A stretch of DNA of 11,602 nt from Alphaproteobacteria bacterium (GTDB lineage: Bacteria > Pseudomonadota > Alphaproteobacteria > Sphingomonadales > Emcibacteraceae), in the NCBI GenBank assembly GCA_013152615.1, contig JAADGA010000270.1:1-11602 (forward strand), in the 5' to 3' direction. Under the pieces are notes generated by a model that was not told the origin of the DNA, did not search any database, and worked only from the letters and a program-made list of their open reading frames with translations. This document shows positions 1 to 6,928 of this stretch, piece by piece. Position 1 is the first letter of the stretch, and each line of letters starts with the position of its first letter. The position numbers and the translations under genes were made by a program.

Positions 1-1
1 A

Positions 2-163
2 TGTGAGCGCATAGCAGAGGGGGAAAGCCTGAGATCAATTTGTAAATCTGGGAAACCCCCCAATGAAAGCACTGTAAGAAAATGGGTGGCAAAAGACAAG
101 GACGGATTTAGTACGCACTACGCGCGCGCATACGGGGCGATGTGGTATCAATTCTGCGATTGA
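2..163 (+). pseudogene. Phage terminase small-subunit-like protein, 3' fragment, probably decayed
   Basis: The frame starting at base 2 is open to a TGA at 161-163 and encodes 53 residues. It contains the segment ERIAEGESLRSIC, then STVRKWV and HYARAYGAM. This pattern (an N-terminal helix-turn-helix with a 'short-loop, STVxxWL, YARA' signature) is what I know from small terminase subunits of tailed phages, which bind packaging sites on phage DNA. The start lies outside the window. The family normally continues past the YARA helix with an acidic segment (often DEILDIADD). Here the frame stops at FCD, and the codons after the TGA read LDIS, resembling that continuation, before a second stop at 212-214. 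I infer an inactivated remnant rather than a short functional protein. The location next to a tRNA-Lys 3' end fits the edge of an integrated prophage or island. Family assignment is fairly sure; pseudogene status is less so. Confidence 0.6.
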
Positions 164-202
164 CTGGATATTAGTCGCACTACGCACACACAACGGGGCG
201 AT
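108..202. repeat. Imperfect direct duplication of about 33 bp
   Basis: Bases 108-141 and 171-202 are imperfect copies, offset by 63. Both begin TTAGT, share CGCACTACGC and end in ACGGGGCGAT. They differ in the middle, where GCGCGCAT in the first copy matches ACACACA in the second, plus one inserted A. The first copy lies inside the terminase-like frame and the second lies after its stop. This suggests a local duplication during decay of the element's end, or a pair of protein-binding sites. Confidence 0.6.
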
Positions 203-214
203 TATTACGGCTAG

Positions 215-397
215 AAGATATAAATGAGTAAAACATGCGAGATGGCCGTCCGCCGGTATTCATTCCCACCATTTTCTGCTCGGCAAGCAGTTCCCCCAGC
301 CGTATTATTTGGACACAAAAACCCTCAAAACGGTACCCCAAATGGTACCCCAAGAGAAATTCTAAAACAGTAAAGTTCACTAAGTCATTGATTTTAA
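215..397. other. Gene-free end of integrated element next to the tRNA 3' end
   Basis: No convincing gene is seen here. The short open frames that cross into the tRNA are artefacts of the tRNA sequence. The stretch is more AT-rich than the flanking genes and holds a small hairpin (CTGCT 276-280 with AGCAG 286-290) and a direct repeat pair at 332-353. Because it directly abuts the 3' end of tRNA-Lys, it is best read as the arm of an attachment site (attL or attR) of a tyrosine-recombinase element lying to the left. No integrase gene is present in the window, and the second copy of the core, which would prove this, is not in the window either. Confidence 0.4.
332..353. repeat. Direct repeat pair GGTACCCCAA, possible integrase arm sites
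   Basis: GGTACCCCAA occurs at 332-341 and again at 344-353, a 12-bp spacing close to one helical turn. It lies about 45 bp outside the 3' end of the tRNA-Lys gene. Paired direct repeats in this position are typical of arm-type binding sites for phage-like integrases. That role is an inference from position. Confidence 0.45.
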
Positions 398-473
<76 letters not shown>

Positions 474-490
474 CGATAAAGGGAAAGCGA

Positions 491-519
491 AACATATATT
501 GCCCTTGGCCGTTGGTCAA
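491..519 (-). promoter_or_regulatory. Probable promoter of tRNA-Lys
   Basis: On the minus strand TTGACC (514-519) is followed after 17 bases by TATGTT (491-496). That is a good sigma-70-type arrangement and would start transcription near 484, about ten bases ahead of the tRNA. A GC-rich discriminator is not obvious. It shares the short gap with the divergent marR gene. Confidence 0.45.
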
Positions 520-522
520 TAT

Positions 523-550
523 GAATATTTAAATACCGGAAAAAATATTC
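523..550. promoter_or_regulatory. Inverted repeat upstream of marR, candidate operator
   Basis: GAATATTT (523-530) and AAATATTC (543-550) are perfect 8-bp inverted arms separated by 12 bp. AT-rich palindromes of this size between a MarR-family gene and its upstream neighbour are commonly the binding site of the regulator itself. I infer autoregulation of the marR-emrA-emrB operon. The arms also overlap the region where an operon promoter must lie, although no clear -35/-10 pair can be assigned. Confidence 0.4.
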
Positions 551-582
551 CCGCGACACTATCTTGATTAGTAAGCAGACTT

Positions 583-594
583 ATGATAGATCAT
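583..594. promoter_or_regulatory. Small inverted repeat overlapping the marR start codon
   Basis: ATGAT (583-587) and ATCAT (590-594) form a perfect 5-bp inverted repeat with a 2-bp centre. The right arm overlaps the first ATG of marR (593). It could be a second half-site for the regulator, or could mask the weak ribosome-binding region. Arms this short can arise by chance. Confidence 0.25.
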
Positions 595-1096
595 GCTTAT
601 GAAATCTTCTGATAGCGAAACCCTCGGTTTTTTAATCCATAATGTCGCCCGGCTGATCCGCAAACGTTTTGAGCAACGGGCGGTTGACTATGGCTTGTCG
701 GCGGCGCATTGGCGGCTTTTATTCTGGGGGGCAAAGGAAGAAGGCCAATCGCAGGCCCGACTGGCGGAGTTTCTGGAAATTGAACCGATCAGTGTTTCCC
801 GGCTGCTCGACCGGATGGAATCCTGCGGCTGGATTGAGCGCCGTTCAAGTATTGAAGACCGGCGCGTGCGCAGCATTCATCTGTCACAGCGGGCCCGGGA
901 GGTGTTTCCTCATGTCAGGGGGATGGCGGAGGAAGTCTATGACGAGGCACTGGCGAGCATGACCGGAATCCAAAAGGATGCCTTAATCGAAGCCCTGAAA
1001 ATCATGACCAACAATTTGTCAGCCGGTATTGCCGGCAATGACCCCCGGCACAAAAAAGATGACCCCCGGCACAAAGATGAAGCGGGAACGCCCTGA
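593..1096 (+). CDS. MarR-family transcriptional regulator of an EmrAB-type efflux operon
   Basis: This 167-residue protein has the MarR layout. Helical dimerisation segments flank a winged helix-turn-helix (about residues 36-100), with recognition helix PISVSRLLDRMESCGWI (65-81) and a wing with the family's signature DRR (89-91) in SSIEDRRVRSIHL. MarR/EmrR proteins are dimeric repressors whose DNA binding is relieved by small phenolic or lipophilic ligands. The emrA-like gene starts 1 bp after its stop and an emrB-like gene follows, the same order as mprA-emrA-emrB of Escherichia coli, so it very probably controls these exporters. An in-frame ATG at 599 is an alternative start, and neither has a strong Shine-Dalgarno. 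The C-terminus is odd: residues 150-163 carry a duplicated DPRHK element from a 21-bp tandem duplication, giving a charged tail beyond the usual family end. Confidence 0.9.
   Translation: MLMKSSDSETLGFLIHNVARLIRKRFEQRAVDYGLSAAHWRLLFWGAKEEGQSQARLAEFLEIEPISVSRLLDRMESCGWIERRSSIEDRRVRSIHLSQRAREVFPHVRGMAEEVYDEALASMTGIQKDALIEALKIMTNNLSAGIAGNDPRHKKDDPRHKDEAGTP
1038..1079 (+). repeat. 21-bp tandem duplication at the 3' end of marR
   Basis: ATGACCCCCGGCACAAA occurs at 1038-1054 and 1059-1075, a period of 21 bp. The unit is a multiple of three, so it adds seven residues (a second DPRHK motif) to MarR without a frameshift. It also places extra ATG codons in the emrA frame (1038, 1059, 1077), which complicates choosing the emrA start. 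Confidence 0.8.
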
Positions 1097-1097
1097 T

Positions 1098-2297
1098 ATG
1101 AGCGTTACGCCAAAGGCTGCGGGCACGGCAAAAGCCGTCACGGCCCCAAAAAGATCCGGGAAAAAACGCCATCTTTTGCACGCTGCCATCATGCTGGCGA
1201 TTCCGGTCGGGTTAATCCTTGGCGGCGGCTATGTCTGGCTTACCAGCGGGCGCTATGAGAGTACCGAGAATGCCTATCTCCAGCAGCCAAAGCTACAGAT
1301 TTCCTCGGAAGCCTCGGGTCGGCTGGTTGACGTTAATATTATCAACAACCAGAAAGTCAAGGCCGGGGATATCCTGTTTAAGGTCGAAGCCAGACCGTAC
1401 CGTATCAAGCTGGCACAGACGGATGCGGCGCTGGCGCTGGCACGGATCAAGGTGGTACAATTACGGGCCGCCTATAGTCAGGCCAAGGCACGGCAGCGGG
1501 CGGCGGTTACCGAACTTTCCTATCTTAAAACCCGGCTTTACCGGCAAAGAGATCTTGCCCGGCGGGGAATCAGTTCCACCGCGGCCCTTGACAAGGCCAA
1601 ACGTGATCTGCACAAGGCCCGGCAGGCCAAAATTGCCGCTGGCCAGGCGGTTATCAGCGTCCTTGCGGCACTCGGCGGCAATCCCGCAATCGCGACAGAC
1701 CGCCACCCCGGCGTTCTGGTCGCCCGCGCCGCCCGCGCCCAGGCCGCCTATAACCTTGGCCAAACCCGGGTAAGCGCACCGGCAAACGGCGTTATTTCGC
1801 AGGTCGCCTCATTCAAGGTTGGCCGCTATGTTGTCGCCGGAACCCCGCTCTTCGTTCTGGTGGAGACCGGCAACAGCTGGGTCGAGGCCAATTTCAAGGA
1901 AACCCAGATTGAACATATGGTGCCGGGCCAGACCGCGACGGTTACCTTCGATACCTTCCCCGGCCATCCGGTGGCGGCAACGGTGGAAAGCATTGGGGCC
2001 GGTACCGGCGCAGAATTTTCCCTGCTGCCGGCACAGAATGCCACCGGCAACTGGGTCAAGGTCACCCAGCGCATTCCGGTGCGATTACGGCTGAATATTG
2101 TGGACGGTAATATTTTGTTGGCTGCGGGTCAGCGGACCGGTCAGCGACGTACCGGCCAGTTGCGGACAGGCCAGCTACGAACCGGCCAGCTACGAACCGG
2201 CCAACTACGAACGGGAATGAGTGCCACGGTGAGTGTTGACACCGGGTTTCATCGTACCCTGTCCGGACTGCTGAACCTTGTCTTACAGCTGGAGTGA
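1098..2297 (+). CDS. emrA: EmrA-like periplasmic adaptor (HlyD/membrane fusion family)
   Basis: This is a 399-residue adaptor that joins an inner-membrane exporter to an outer-membrane channel. A basic N-terminus (KRSGKKR) precedes one membrane anchor (residues 27-49). The motif STENAYLQQPKLQISSEASG (55-74) opens the first half of the lipoyl-like domain. An alanine/arginine-rich coiled-coil hairpin follows (about 102-215), then the second lipoyl half (TRVSAPANGVISQVASFKVG, 223-242) and the beta-barrel with WVEANFKETQI (261-271). The ATG at 1098 was chosen because it lies 1 bp after the marR stop and gives a normal EmrA N-terminus. The frame is open further upstream with ATGs at 1029, 1038, 1059 and 1077, none with a clear ribosome-binding site. 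The C-terminal barrel is odd: the usual LRxGM loop is expanded into tandem GQLRT pentapeptides (344-373). The gene sits between its regulator and the transporter. Confidence 0.92.
   Translation: MSVTPKAAGTAKAVTAPKRSGKKRHLLHAAIMLAIPVGLILGGGYVWLTSGRYESTENAYLQQPKLQISSEASGRLVDVNIINNQKVKAGDILFKVEARPYRIKLAQTDAALALARIKVVQLRAAYSQAKARQRAAVTELSYLKTRLYRQRDLARRGISSTAALDKAKRDLHKARQAKIAAGQAVISVLAALGGNPAIATDRHPGVLVARAARAQAAYNLGQTRVSAPANGVISQVASFKVGRYVVAGTPLFVLVETGNSWVEANFKETQIEHMVPGQTATVTFDTFPGHPVAATVESIGAGTGAEFSLLPAQNATGNWVKVTQRIPVRLRLNIVDGNILLAAGQRTGQRRTGQLRTGQLRTGQLRTGQLRTGMSATVSVDTGFHRTLSGLLNLVLQLE
2127..2213 (+). repeat. 15-bp tandem repeat encoding GQLRT pentapeptides within emrA
   Basis: Consecutive units begin at 2127 (12 bp), 2139, 2154, 2169, 2184 and 2199 (15 bp each). 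The units at 2169 and 2184 are identical (GGCCAGCTACGAACC) and the outer ones are more diverged. They are exactly in frame, giving GQRT-GQRRT-GQLRT-GQLRT-GQLRT-GQLRT before GM. The last unit overlaps the conserved LRTGM of EmrA proteins, so the array looks like an expansion of that motif by replication slippage. Confidence 0.95.
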
Positions 2298-2311
2298 GTG
2301 GTGACGACACC

Positions 2312-3811
2312 ATGAGTGATCATTTTATCCCAGTCGAGAACCGGGGATTAATTACAATTGCGGTCATGCTCGGCACCACCATGCAGGTGCTGGACACCAC
2401 CATCGCCAACGTCGCCCTGCCGTCGATGATGGGGGACCTCGGGGCCTCACCCGATACGGTGACCTGGGTGCTAACCTCCTATATCGTCGCCGCCGCAATC
2501 ATGACCCCGGTCACCGGCTGGCTATCCGACCGGCTGTGTCGGCGTGAATTTTTCCTGATTTCCATTGCCGGTTTTACCATCACGTCAATGATGGCGGGGC
2601 TGTCGTGGAATCTGGGCTCAATAGTGATGTTTCGCCTGATTCAGGGGATGTTCGGGGCGGCGATCGTGCCCTTGTCACAGACTTTTATGCTGGAAATCAA
2701 TCCCAAGGAAAAACACGGCCCGGCGATGGCAATCTGGGGCGCGGGGATCATGGTGGGGCCGATCATCGGTCCGACACTGGGCGGCTGGCTGACCGACGTC
2801 CTCAACTGGCGCTGGGTTTTCTTTATCAACCTGCCGATTGGTATTCTGTCATTTCTCGGCTCTGCGGCTTATCTGCCACGGGCGGTAAAGCGGCTGCGCG
2901 GCTTTGACTTTTTTGGCTTTGCCATGCTGTCACTCGGCGTTGGCGCCCTGCAAATGCTGCTTGACCGGGGCAACGTGGTTGACTGGTTTTCCTCAATCGA
3001 AACCTGGATAGAGCTTGGCCTGTCCATCACCGGCTTCTGGGTCTTTACCGTCCATCTGGTGACGGCCAAAGACACCTTCATTGATGCCCATATCTTTCGC
3101 GACCGCAATCTGGTCACCGGGCTTGGCTTTATTTTCGTTGTCGGCATCATTCTGCTGGCAAGTCTGGTGCTGCTGCCGCCGATGCTGGAGCATATCTTCC
3201 ATTATTCCTCGACCACGACCGGTTTTGTCATGGCACCGCGCGGCATTGGAACCATGATTTCAATGCTGATCGTCGGCCAGCTGATTCTGATTATCGATGT
3301 CAGGGTACTGGTCATGACCGGGCTGGCGCTAATCGCCTGGTCGCTGCATATTATGACCCAGTTCACCCCGCAAATGGACGATAGTCTGGTCATTATTTCG
3401 GGAGTTATTCAGGGTCTTGGTCTCGGGCTGGTATTCGTGCCGCTGTCAACGATTACGCTGGCGACTCTGGATAAGAAGTTCCGTACCGACGGCGCCAGCC
3501 TGTTCAGCCTCGTCCGCAATATCGGTTCCGGCATCGGCATCTCGATTGTTACCGTCCTGATGACCCGGAATACCCAAGTCAATCACATGGAATTATCCGA
3601 GCATATTACCCCCTATAACCCGCTGCTGCAACAATTGTCACCGGCGGCGGCGGCGGGGAATCCAACCGCGCTGTCGGTGGTCGATCTGCTGGTTCAGCAA
3701 CAGGCGCTGTTAATTGCCTATATTGATGATTTCCGTTTTATGATGCTGCTCACCCTCAGCGTCATTCCGCTGGTGCTGCTTTTGAGAGTGCCAAAAAACA
3801 AGGACCCCTGA
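2312..3811 (+). CDS. emrB: EmrB-like multidrug exporter (MFS, DHA2 family, 14 TM)
   Basis: This 499-residue integral membrane protein belongs to the proton-driven DHA2 drug:H+ antiporters, which work with EmrA to expel hydrophobic compounds. TM1 holds the DHA2 motif LDTTIANVALP (27-37). The loop 2-3 motif A appears as GWLSDRLCRREFF (69-81). TM4 has FRLIQG (107-112). TM5 carries antiporter motif C, GAGIMVGPIIGPTLGGW (143-159). Hydrophobic segments continue to the C-terminus and the length fits 14 helices. A GTG at 2294 overlaps the emrA stop and would add six residues. I prefer the ATG at 2312 because GGTGA lies 7 bases ahead of it and the protein then starts like EmrB homologues. It is the last gene of the regulator-adaptor-exporter operon. 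The specific drugs cannot be told from the sequence. Confidence 0.93.
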   Translation: MSDHFIPVENRGLITIAVMLGTTMQVLDTTIANVALPSMMGDLGASPDTVTWVLTSYIVAAAIMTPVTGWLSDRLCRREFFLISIAGFTITSMMAGLSWNLGSIVMFRLIQGMFGAAIVPLSQTFMLEINPKEKHGPAMAIWGAGIMVGPIIGPTLGGWLTDVLNWRWVFFINLPIGILSFLGSAAYLPRAVKRLRGFDFFGFAMLSLGVGALQMLLDRGNVVDWFSSIETWIELGLSITGFWVFTVHLVTAKDTFIDAHIFRDRNLVTGLGFIFVVGIILLASLVLLPPMLEHIFHYSSTTTGFVMAPRGIGTMISMLIVGQLILIIDVRVLVMTGLALIAWSLHIMTQFTPQMDDSLVIISGVIQGLGLGLVFVPLSTITLATLDKKFRTDGASLFSLVRNIGSGIGISIVTVLMTRNTQVNHMELSEHITPYNPLLQQLSPAAAAGNPTALSVVDLLVQQQALLIAYIDDFRFMMLLTLSVIPLVLLLRVPKNKDP

Positions 3812-3873
3812 ATATTTTCCCGAATAATAGTGCGACCGGGCATTTTCAGAGCAGTATCAGCCGCATATCTTTT

Positions 3874-3929
3874 GAATTATCCCTGACAAATTATCACTGG
3901 TAAATTGTCACTGGTAAATTATTATTGGC
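3874..3929. repeat. Four-copy 14-bp tandem repeat in the convergent gap
   Basis: Four consecutive 14-bp units are seen: GAATTATCCCTGAC (3874), AAATTATCACTGGT (3888), AAATTGTCACTGGT (3902) and AAATTATTATTGGC (3916). The last unit contains the TAA stop (3922-3924) and the final codon of the minus-strand serine hydrolase. The gap between the two convergent genes (3812-3921) holds no other clear feature. A weak CCCG/CGGG stem (about 3831-3840) without a T-run is not a convincing terminator. Confidence 0.8.
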
Positions 3930-6072
3930 AGAGTTTCCTGATTTTACCGGCTCCGATAACCGCTTGTTTCCACGCAAACTGGTTATTGTCACTGAAATAA
4001 TAATAAATCATGCCCCCGGGAAGCAGGGCGATGGTTATCCCGCCGTAGCCGGACATGAAAGGAATCCAGAGCGGGTGGTCACAGCCAAGAGTTTTCTGAA
4101 AATTACGGGCCCAGAAACCGTTTTTATATGTTATGTCCCTGCCATAGGCCGCCATGCCCCGGGCTTGCGGGTTATGCTGCAGGGCCTTGTCAAGTTCGGC
4201 ACGGTCAAAGAAGGCCGGGATTGTGGCCGCATTCAGCAGCGCGGCAATCCTGATGACATCGTCCCGGTGATAGATCAGCCCGTAACCGGTGAAGGGCTGG
4301 GCCCGGCGATCGGCGGTTCTGCGGGTGGATTTCATAACCGGACTGAGGCCGAGCGAGTGCCATAACGGCCCGACGAGGATATCCCGGTAAATATCGGCCC
4401 GCGCCCCCTGTCTTGCTGTCAGGTAATTTTGCAGCGCCGTCCCCAGAATATAACTGTCGGAAGTATGATATACCCATTTCCGGCCTGGGCGGGCTTTACG
4501 GTTAAAGGCGGCACAGGCGATTGTTATCTTTTGCTGATGGGTCACGGCGTTGAAAAACCCGGCCATCCGGCTTCCGTCTTCATCCGCCATATATTTTTTG
4601 CTGTTGTAATGGCCCGTGGTCATGTCAAGGACATTCTGAAAGCTCACATCCGCCCAGCCGCCCGCCTTTTTGCATGCCGGGACATATTTCGCAATTTTTT
4701 CAGCCGCAATGCCGGGATAGAGTTTTTCCATCCGCATCAGCGCAAGCCCGGCAAATATGGATTTTGCCGTGGAATAAGACGGTAAATCCAGCACATCGCA
4801 ATAGGGATATTTACCGTATCTGGTATCACAGCCGCCGACATAATGAATGCCGTCCACCAGCAGGCCATAGGCGGTCATGTCAGCGGGGCTGACCTCGCTT
4901 GCAGCGCCAAAATCAGCGGGATTCGCCCCCGGGTAATCCCGGGCCAGTTCGGCGATCGGCCTGACTGGCAATCGCGATGATTTTTCTTTTTGATAGGCCG
5001 CTATAATTTTCGCGCCATTCTTTAGCGGGCCGGGGCTATAGTCCGCCTTGTGAAATCCCCACAGGTCAAACTTGAAATACTGGCAGGTTTCACTGCTGAT
5101 CTGAACCGCGACATCCGACCTGATGCCATTATTGTTAAACAGGAAAGTCATGACCCCGTTATGAGCGCAGTTTTCATTCTTTTCCAGCAGGGTAAATGGA
5201 ATCGCCGCCCGGCTAAAAGTCGTTTCTCCGGGTTCGTTCCAGATTGTGCCCGGTTCCAGAACAAGATCCCACATCGGGTGAGCGGTCAGAATAATTCCCC
5301 GGCGTTCCGGAATTATATCGTTGCCGGACGAGGTAAATGCAATATTGAAATCCGGCAGACTCCCGGCTTTATCCGCGCCGTAATGAAAGCTGTCCTTCAC
5401 TATCCTGAAGCCTTTTAGCGTCGCCTTCCCGGTGAATGTCAGGCGGCCCGCAAAATGATAGATCGCGGCCAGCGCCCGTTTTGACGGAGCGAAAAAGGCC
5501 ATATCCACCGGACGGGGATAGGACTGTCCGGCAATAAGCCGTGCCGCCGGGAAGGGAGAGGAATCGTCGCGGGAAAGACTAATTTTGCTGGCACTGACCA
5601 TGACATTGTCAAGCCAGCAGCCGCCATGGCTGTTATTACCGGTGAGGCGGGCCCGCAGATAAATTTTATTCCGGTCATTCAGTTCGGGGACTGTCGCCGA
5701 CCCGGCATGCAGGGTCACCGCATCATCCTGTCCCTTCCCCACCCGGTTTACTTCATGCCAGCTTTTTCCCCGGTCAGCGGACACTTCAGCGAGGCAATAT
5801 TGCCCTTGCTCAAGGGATTTGGCGGCAAAGGACAGCGAAACGCTAACCTTGTCATAACCTTTGGTGGAAAATGAGCTGATGACCGCCACCTGTCCGGACA
5901 GATAAAGCGAAATATTGCGGTTATATTCAGATAGTCTGACATCGCCCCGGCCCATGGCCTGCCAGCGGTGCGTCTGGCCGTCCTGAAAATTATCGGCGAA
6001 AATAACCTCTGCCCGAACAGGCGAGCCTGCCGAGAACATAATCATTATCATTGTCGCCAGAAATACTTTCAT
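3922..6072 (-). CDS. Exported multidomain beta-lactamase-like serine hydrolase
   Basis: This 716-residue protein has a signal peptide (hydrophobic residues 3-15, likely cleavage after SPVRA at 21), so it acts in the periplasm or outside. Residues 22-162 look like a beta-sandwich accessory domain (FADNFQDG at the start, CWLDNVMVSA at the end). A middle region of unknown fold (about 165-390) follows. The C-terminal part (about 395-716) resembles class C beta-lactamases, esterases and DD-peptidases: the nucleophile motif STAK (Ser434, Lys437), the tyrosine motif YHTSDSYILG (Tyr535) and a third-strand motif SGYGG (674-678) where KTG or HxG is usual. These enzymes form an acyl-serine intermediate and cleave amides or esters. 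It is the last gene of the minus-strand operon, 1 bp after the amidase stop, with GAGAG four bases ahead of its ATG. Substrate is unknown. Family is fairly sure, domain limits approximate. Confidence 0.75.
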   Translation of the reverse strand: MKVFLATMIMIMFSAGSPVRAEVIFADNFQDGQTHRWQAMGRGDVRLSEYNRNISLYLSGQVAVISSFSTKGYDKVSVSLSFAAKSLEQGQYCLAEVSADRGKSWHEVNRVGKGQDDAVTLHAGSATVPELNDRNKIYLRARLTGNNSHGGCWLDNVMVSASKISLSRDDSSPFPAARLIAGQSYPRPVDMAFFAPSKRALAAIYHFAGRLTFTGKATLKGFRIVKDSFHYGADKAGSLPDFNIAFTSSGNDIIPERRGIILTAHPMWDLVLEPGTIWNEPGETTFSRAAIPFTLLEKNENCAHNGVMTFLFNNNGIRSDVAVQISSETCQYFKFDLWGFHKADYSPGPLKNGAKIIAAYQKEKSSRLPVRPIAELARDYPGANPADFGAASEVSPADMTAYGLLVDGIHYVGGCDTRYGKYPYCDVLDLPSYSTAKSIFAGLALMRMEKLYPGIAAEKIAKYVPACKKAGGWADVSFQNVLDMTTGHYNSKKYMADEDGSRMAGFFNAVTHQQKITIACAAFNRKARPGRKWVYHTSDSYILGTALQNYLTARQGARADIYRDILVGPLWHSLGLSPVMKSTRRTADRRAQPFTGYGLIYHRDDVIRIAALLNAATIPAFFDRAELDKALQHNPQARGMAAYGRDITYKNGFWARNFQKTLGCDHPLWIPFMSGYGGITIALLPGGMIYYYFSDNNQFAWKQAVIGAGKIRKLCQ

Positions 6073-6073
6073 T

Positions 6074-6928
6074 CTACTCTCGGATATCCGGTTTTTTCAG
6101 CCGTCCAAGGCTCTTTAGATAATCGGCCCTATTTCCCCCGTTCCGGTAAACCGGGAAGGGAACTTTATTATCCCGAAAGCTTTTCAGCACCTGACCGGTG
6201 CCGTGCCAGCCGCGTTCGCGCACCGTGCGCACATGGTCGATATCGACATCAATCAGGATAATCTCGCGGCCACTGCCCGCCTGATGAATGACCTCGCCGC
6301 CCGGACCACAGACAATTGATTTACCGACACCGTAATCCCCGGCGACATTAATATCCATAAAATAACATTGGTTGACCGCCGCATTGGCGCGGGCAATGGC
6401 AAGTTCAGCATCGCGGTCAATGCTGTTGGTCATGGTCGGATGCAGGATAAAGGCGGCCCCCGCGCTCACCAGCGTACGCGTGGTTTCCGGGAACCACATA
6501 TCATAGCAGATAAGCACACCAAACCGTCCGACACCCGGCACATCAAAACAGACAAATTCATCGCCCGGCGTAATCCCCGCTTCATACGGGCAGAAGGGGA
6601 ATATCTTGCGGTATCTTGAGATGATCTCACCTTCCGGATTTATCACCGGAGCCATATTATATATTCTATCGCCGTCCCGTTGATAAAACGACCCCGGCAC
6701 AAACCAGATTTTATTTTCCCGGGCAATGGCGCACAGGGCCTGTTCAACATCACCACCCCTGACAACGGCATGTTCAGGATTGGCCCCGAACAGACTTAAT
6801 TCGCCGAGCATCACCATCTGCACCGCCGGGGCTCTTTTCTTCAGGCTGGAGATCTCCCGCCTGATCAGATCAAGATTATTATTACCCGCCAAGATTAATT
6901 GCAGCCCTGCAACGGTAAAATATGTCAT
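6074..6928 (-). CDS. Carbon-nitrogen hydrolase (nitrilase superfamily amidase)
   Basis: This 284-residue cytoplasmic enzyme has no signal peptide. The three catalytic residues of the nitrilase superfamily are in place: Glu43 in MLGELSLFG, Lys108 in YRKIFPF and Cys141 in LICYDMWFPE. The segment PFCPYEAGITPG (111-122) after the lysine resembles the formamidase/aliphatic-amidase branch, so amide hydrolysis to acid and ammonia is more likely than nitrile hydrolysis. The later part (HPTMTN, ARANAAVNQCYFMDIN, GKSIVCGPGGEV) fits the family fold and the length is normal. Its ATG overlaps the stop of the upstream MFS gene (ATGA), with GAGGG (6935-6939) six bases ahead, which fixes the start. Translation is probably coupled. 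The true amide substrate is not evident; by context it may process something brought in by the neighbouring receptor and transporter. Confidence 0.88.
   Translation of the reverse strand: MTYFTVAGLQLILAGNNNLDLIRREISSLKKRAPAVQMVMLGELSLFGANPEHAVVRGGDVEQALCAIARENKIWFVPGSFYQRDGDRIYNMAPVINPEGEIISRYRKIFPFCPYEAGITPGDEFVCFDVPGVGRFGVLICYDMWFPETTRTLVSAGAAFILHPTMTNSIDRDAELAIARANAAVNQCYFMDINVAGDYGVGKSIVCGPGGEVIHQAGSGREIILIDVDIDHVRTVRERGWHGTGQVLKSFRDNKVPFPVYRNGGNRADYLKSLGRLKKPDIRE

Noticed and set aside
276..290. CTGCT/AGCAG hairpin as a terminator
   Set aside because: The 5-bp stem is too weak and the following bases are not a proper U-run on the plus strand; only AAAA follows on the minus strand.
2062..2313. 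Minus-strand frame with repeated GRFVA units
   Set aside because: It is the antisense reading of the 15-bp array in emrA; the plus-strand frame has clear family homology.
6690..6703. GACCCCGGCACAAA resembling the 21-bp duplication unit in marR
   Set aside because: It is a single near-match inside the amidase coding sequence; such GC-rich words recur by chance in this genome.
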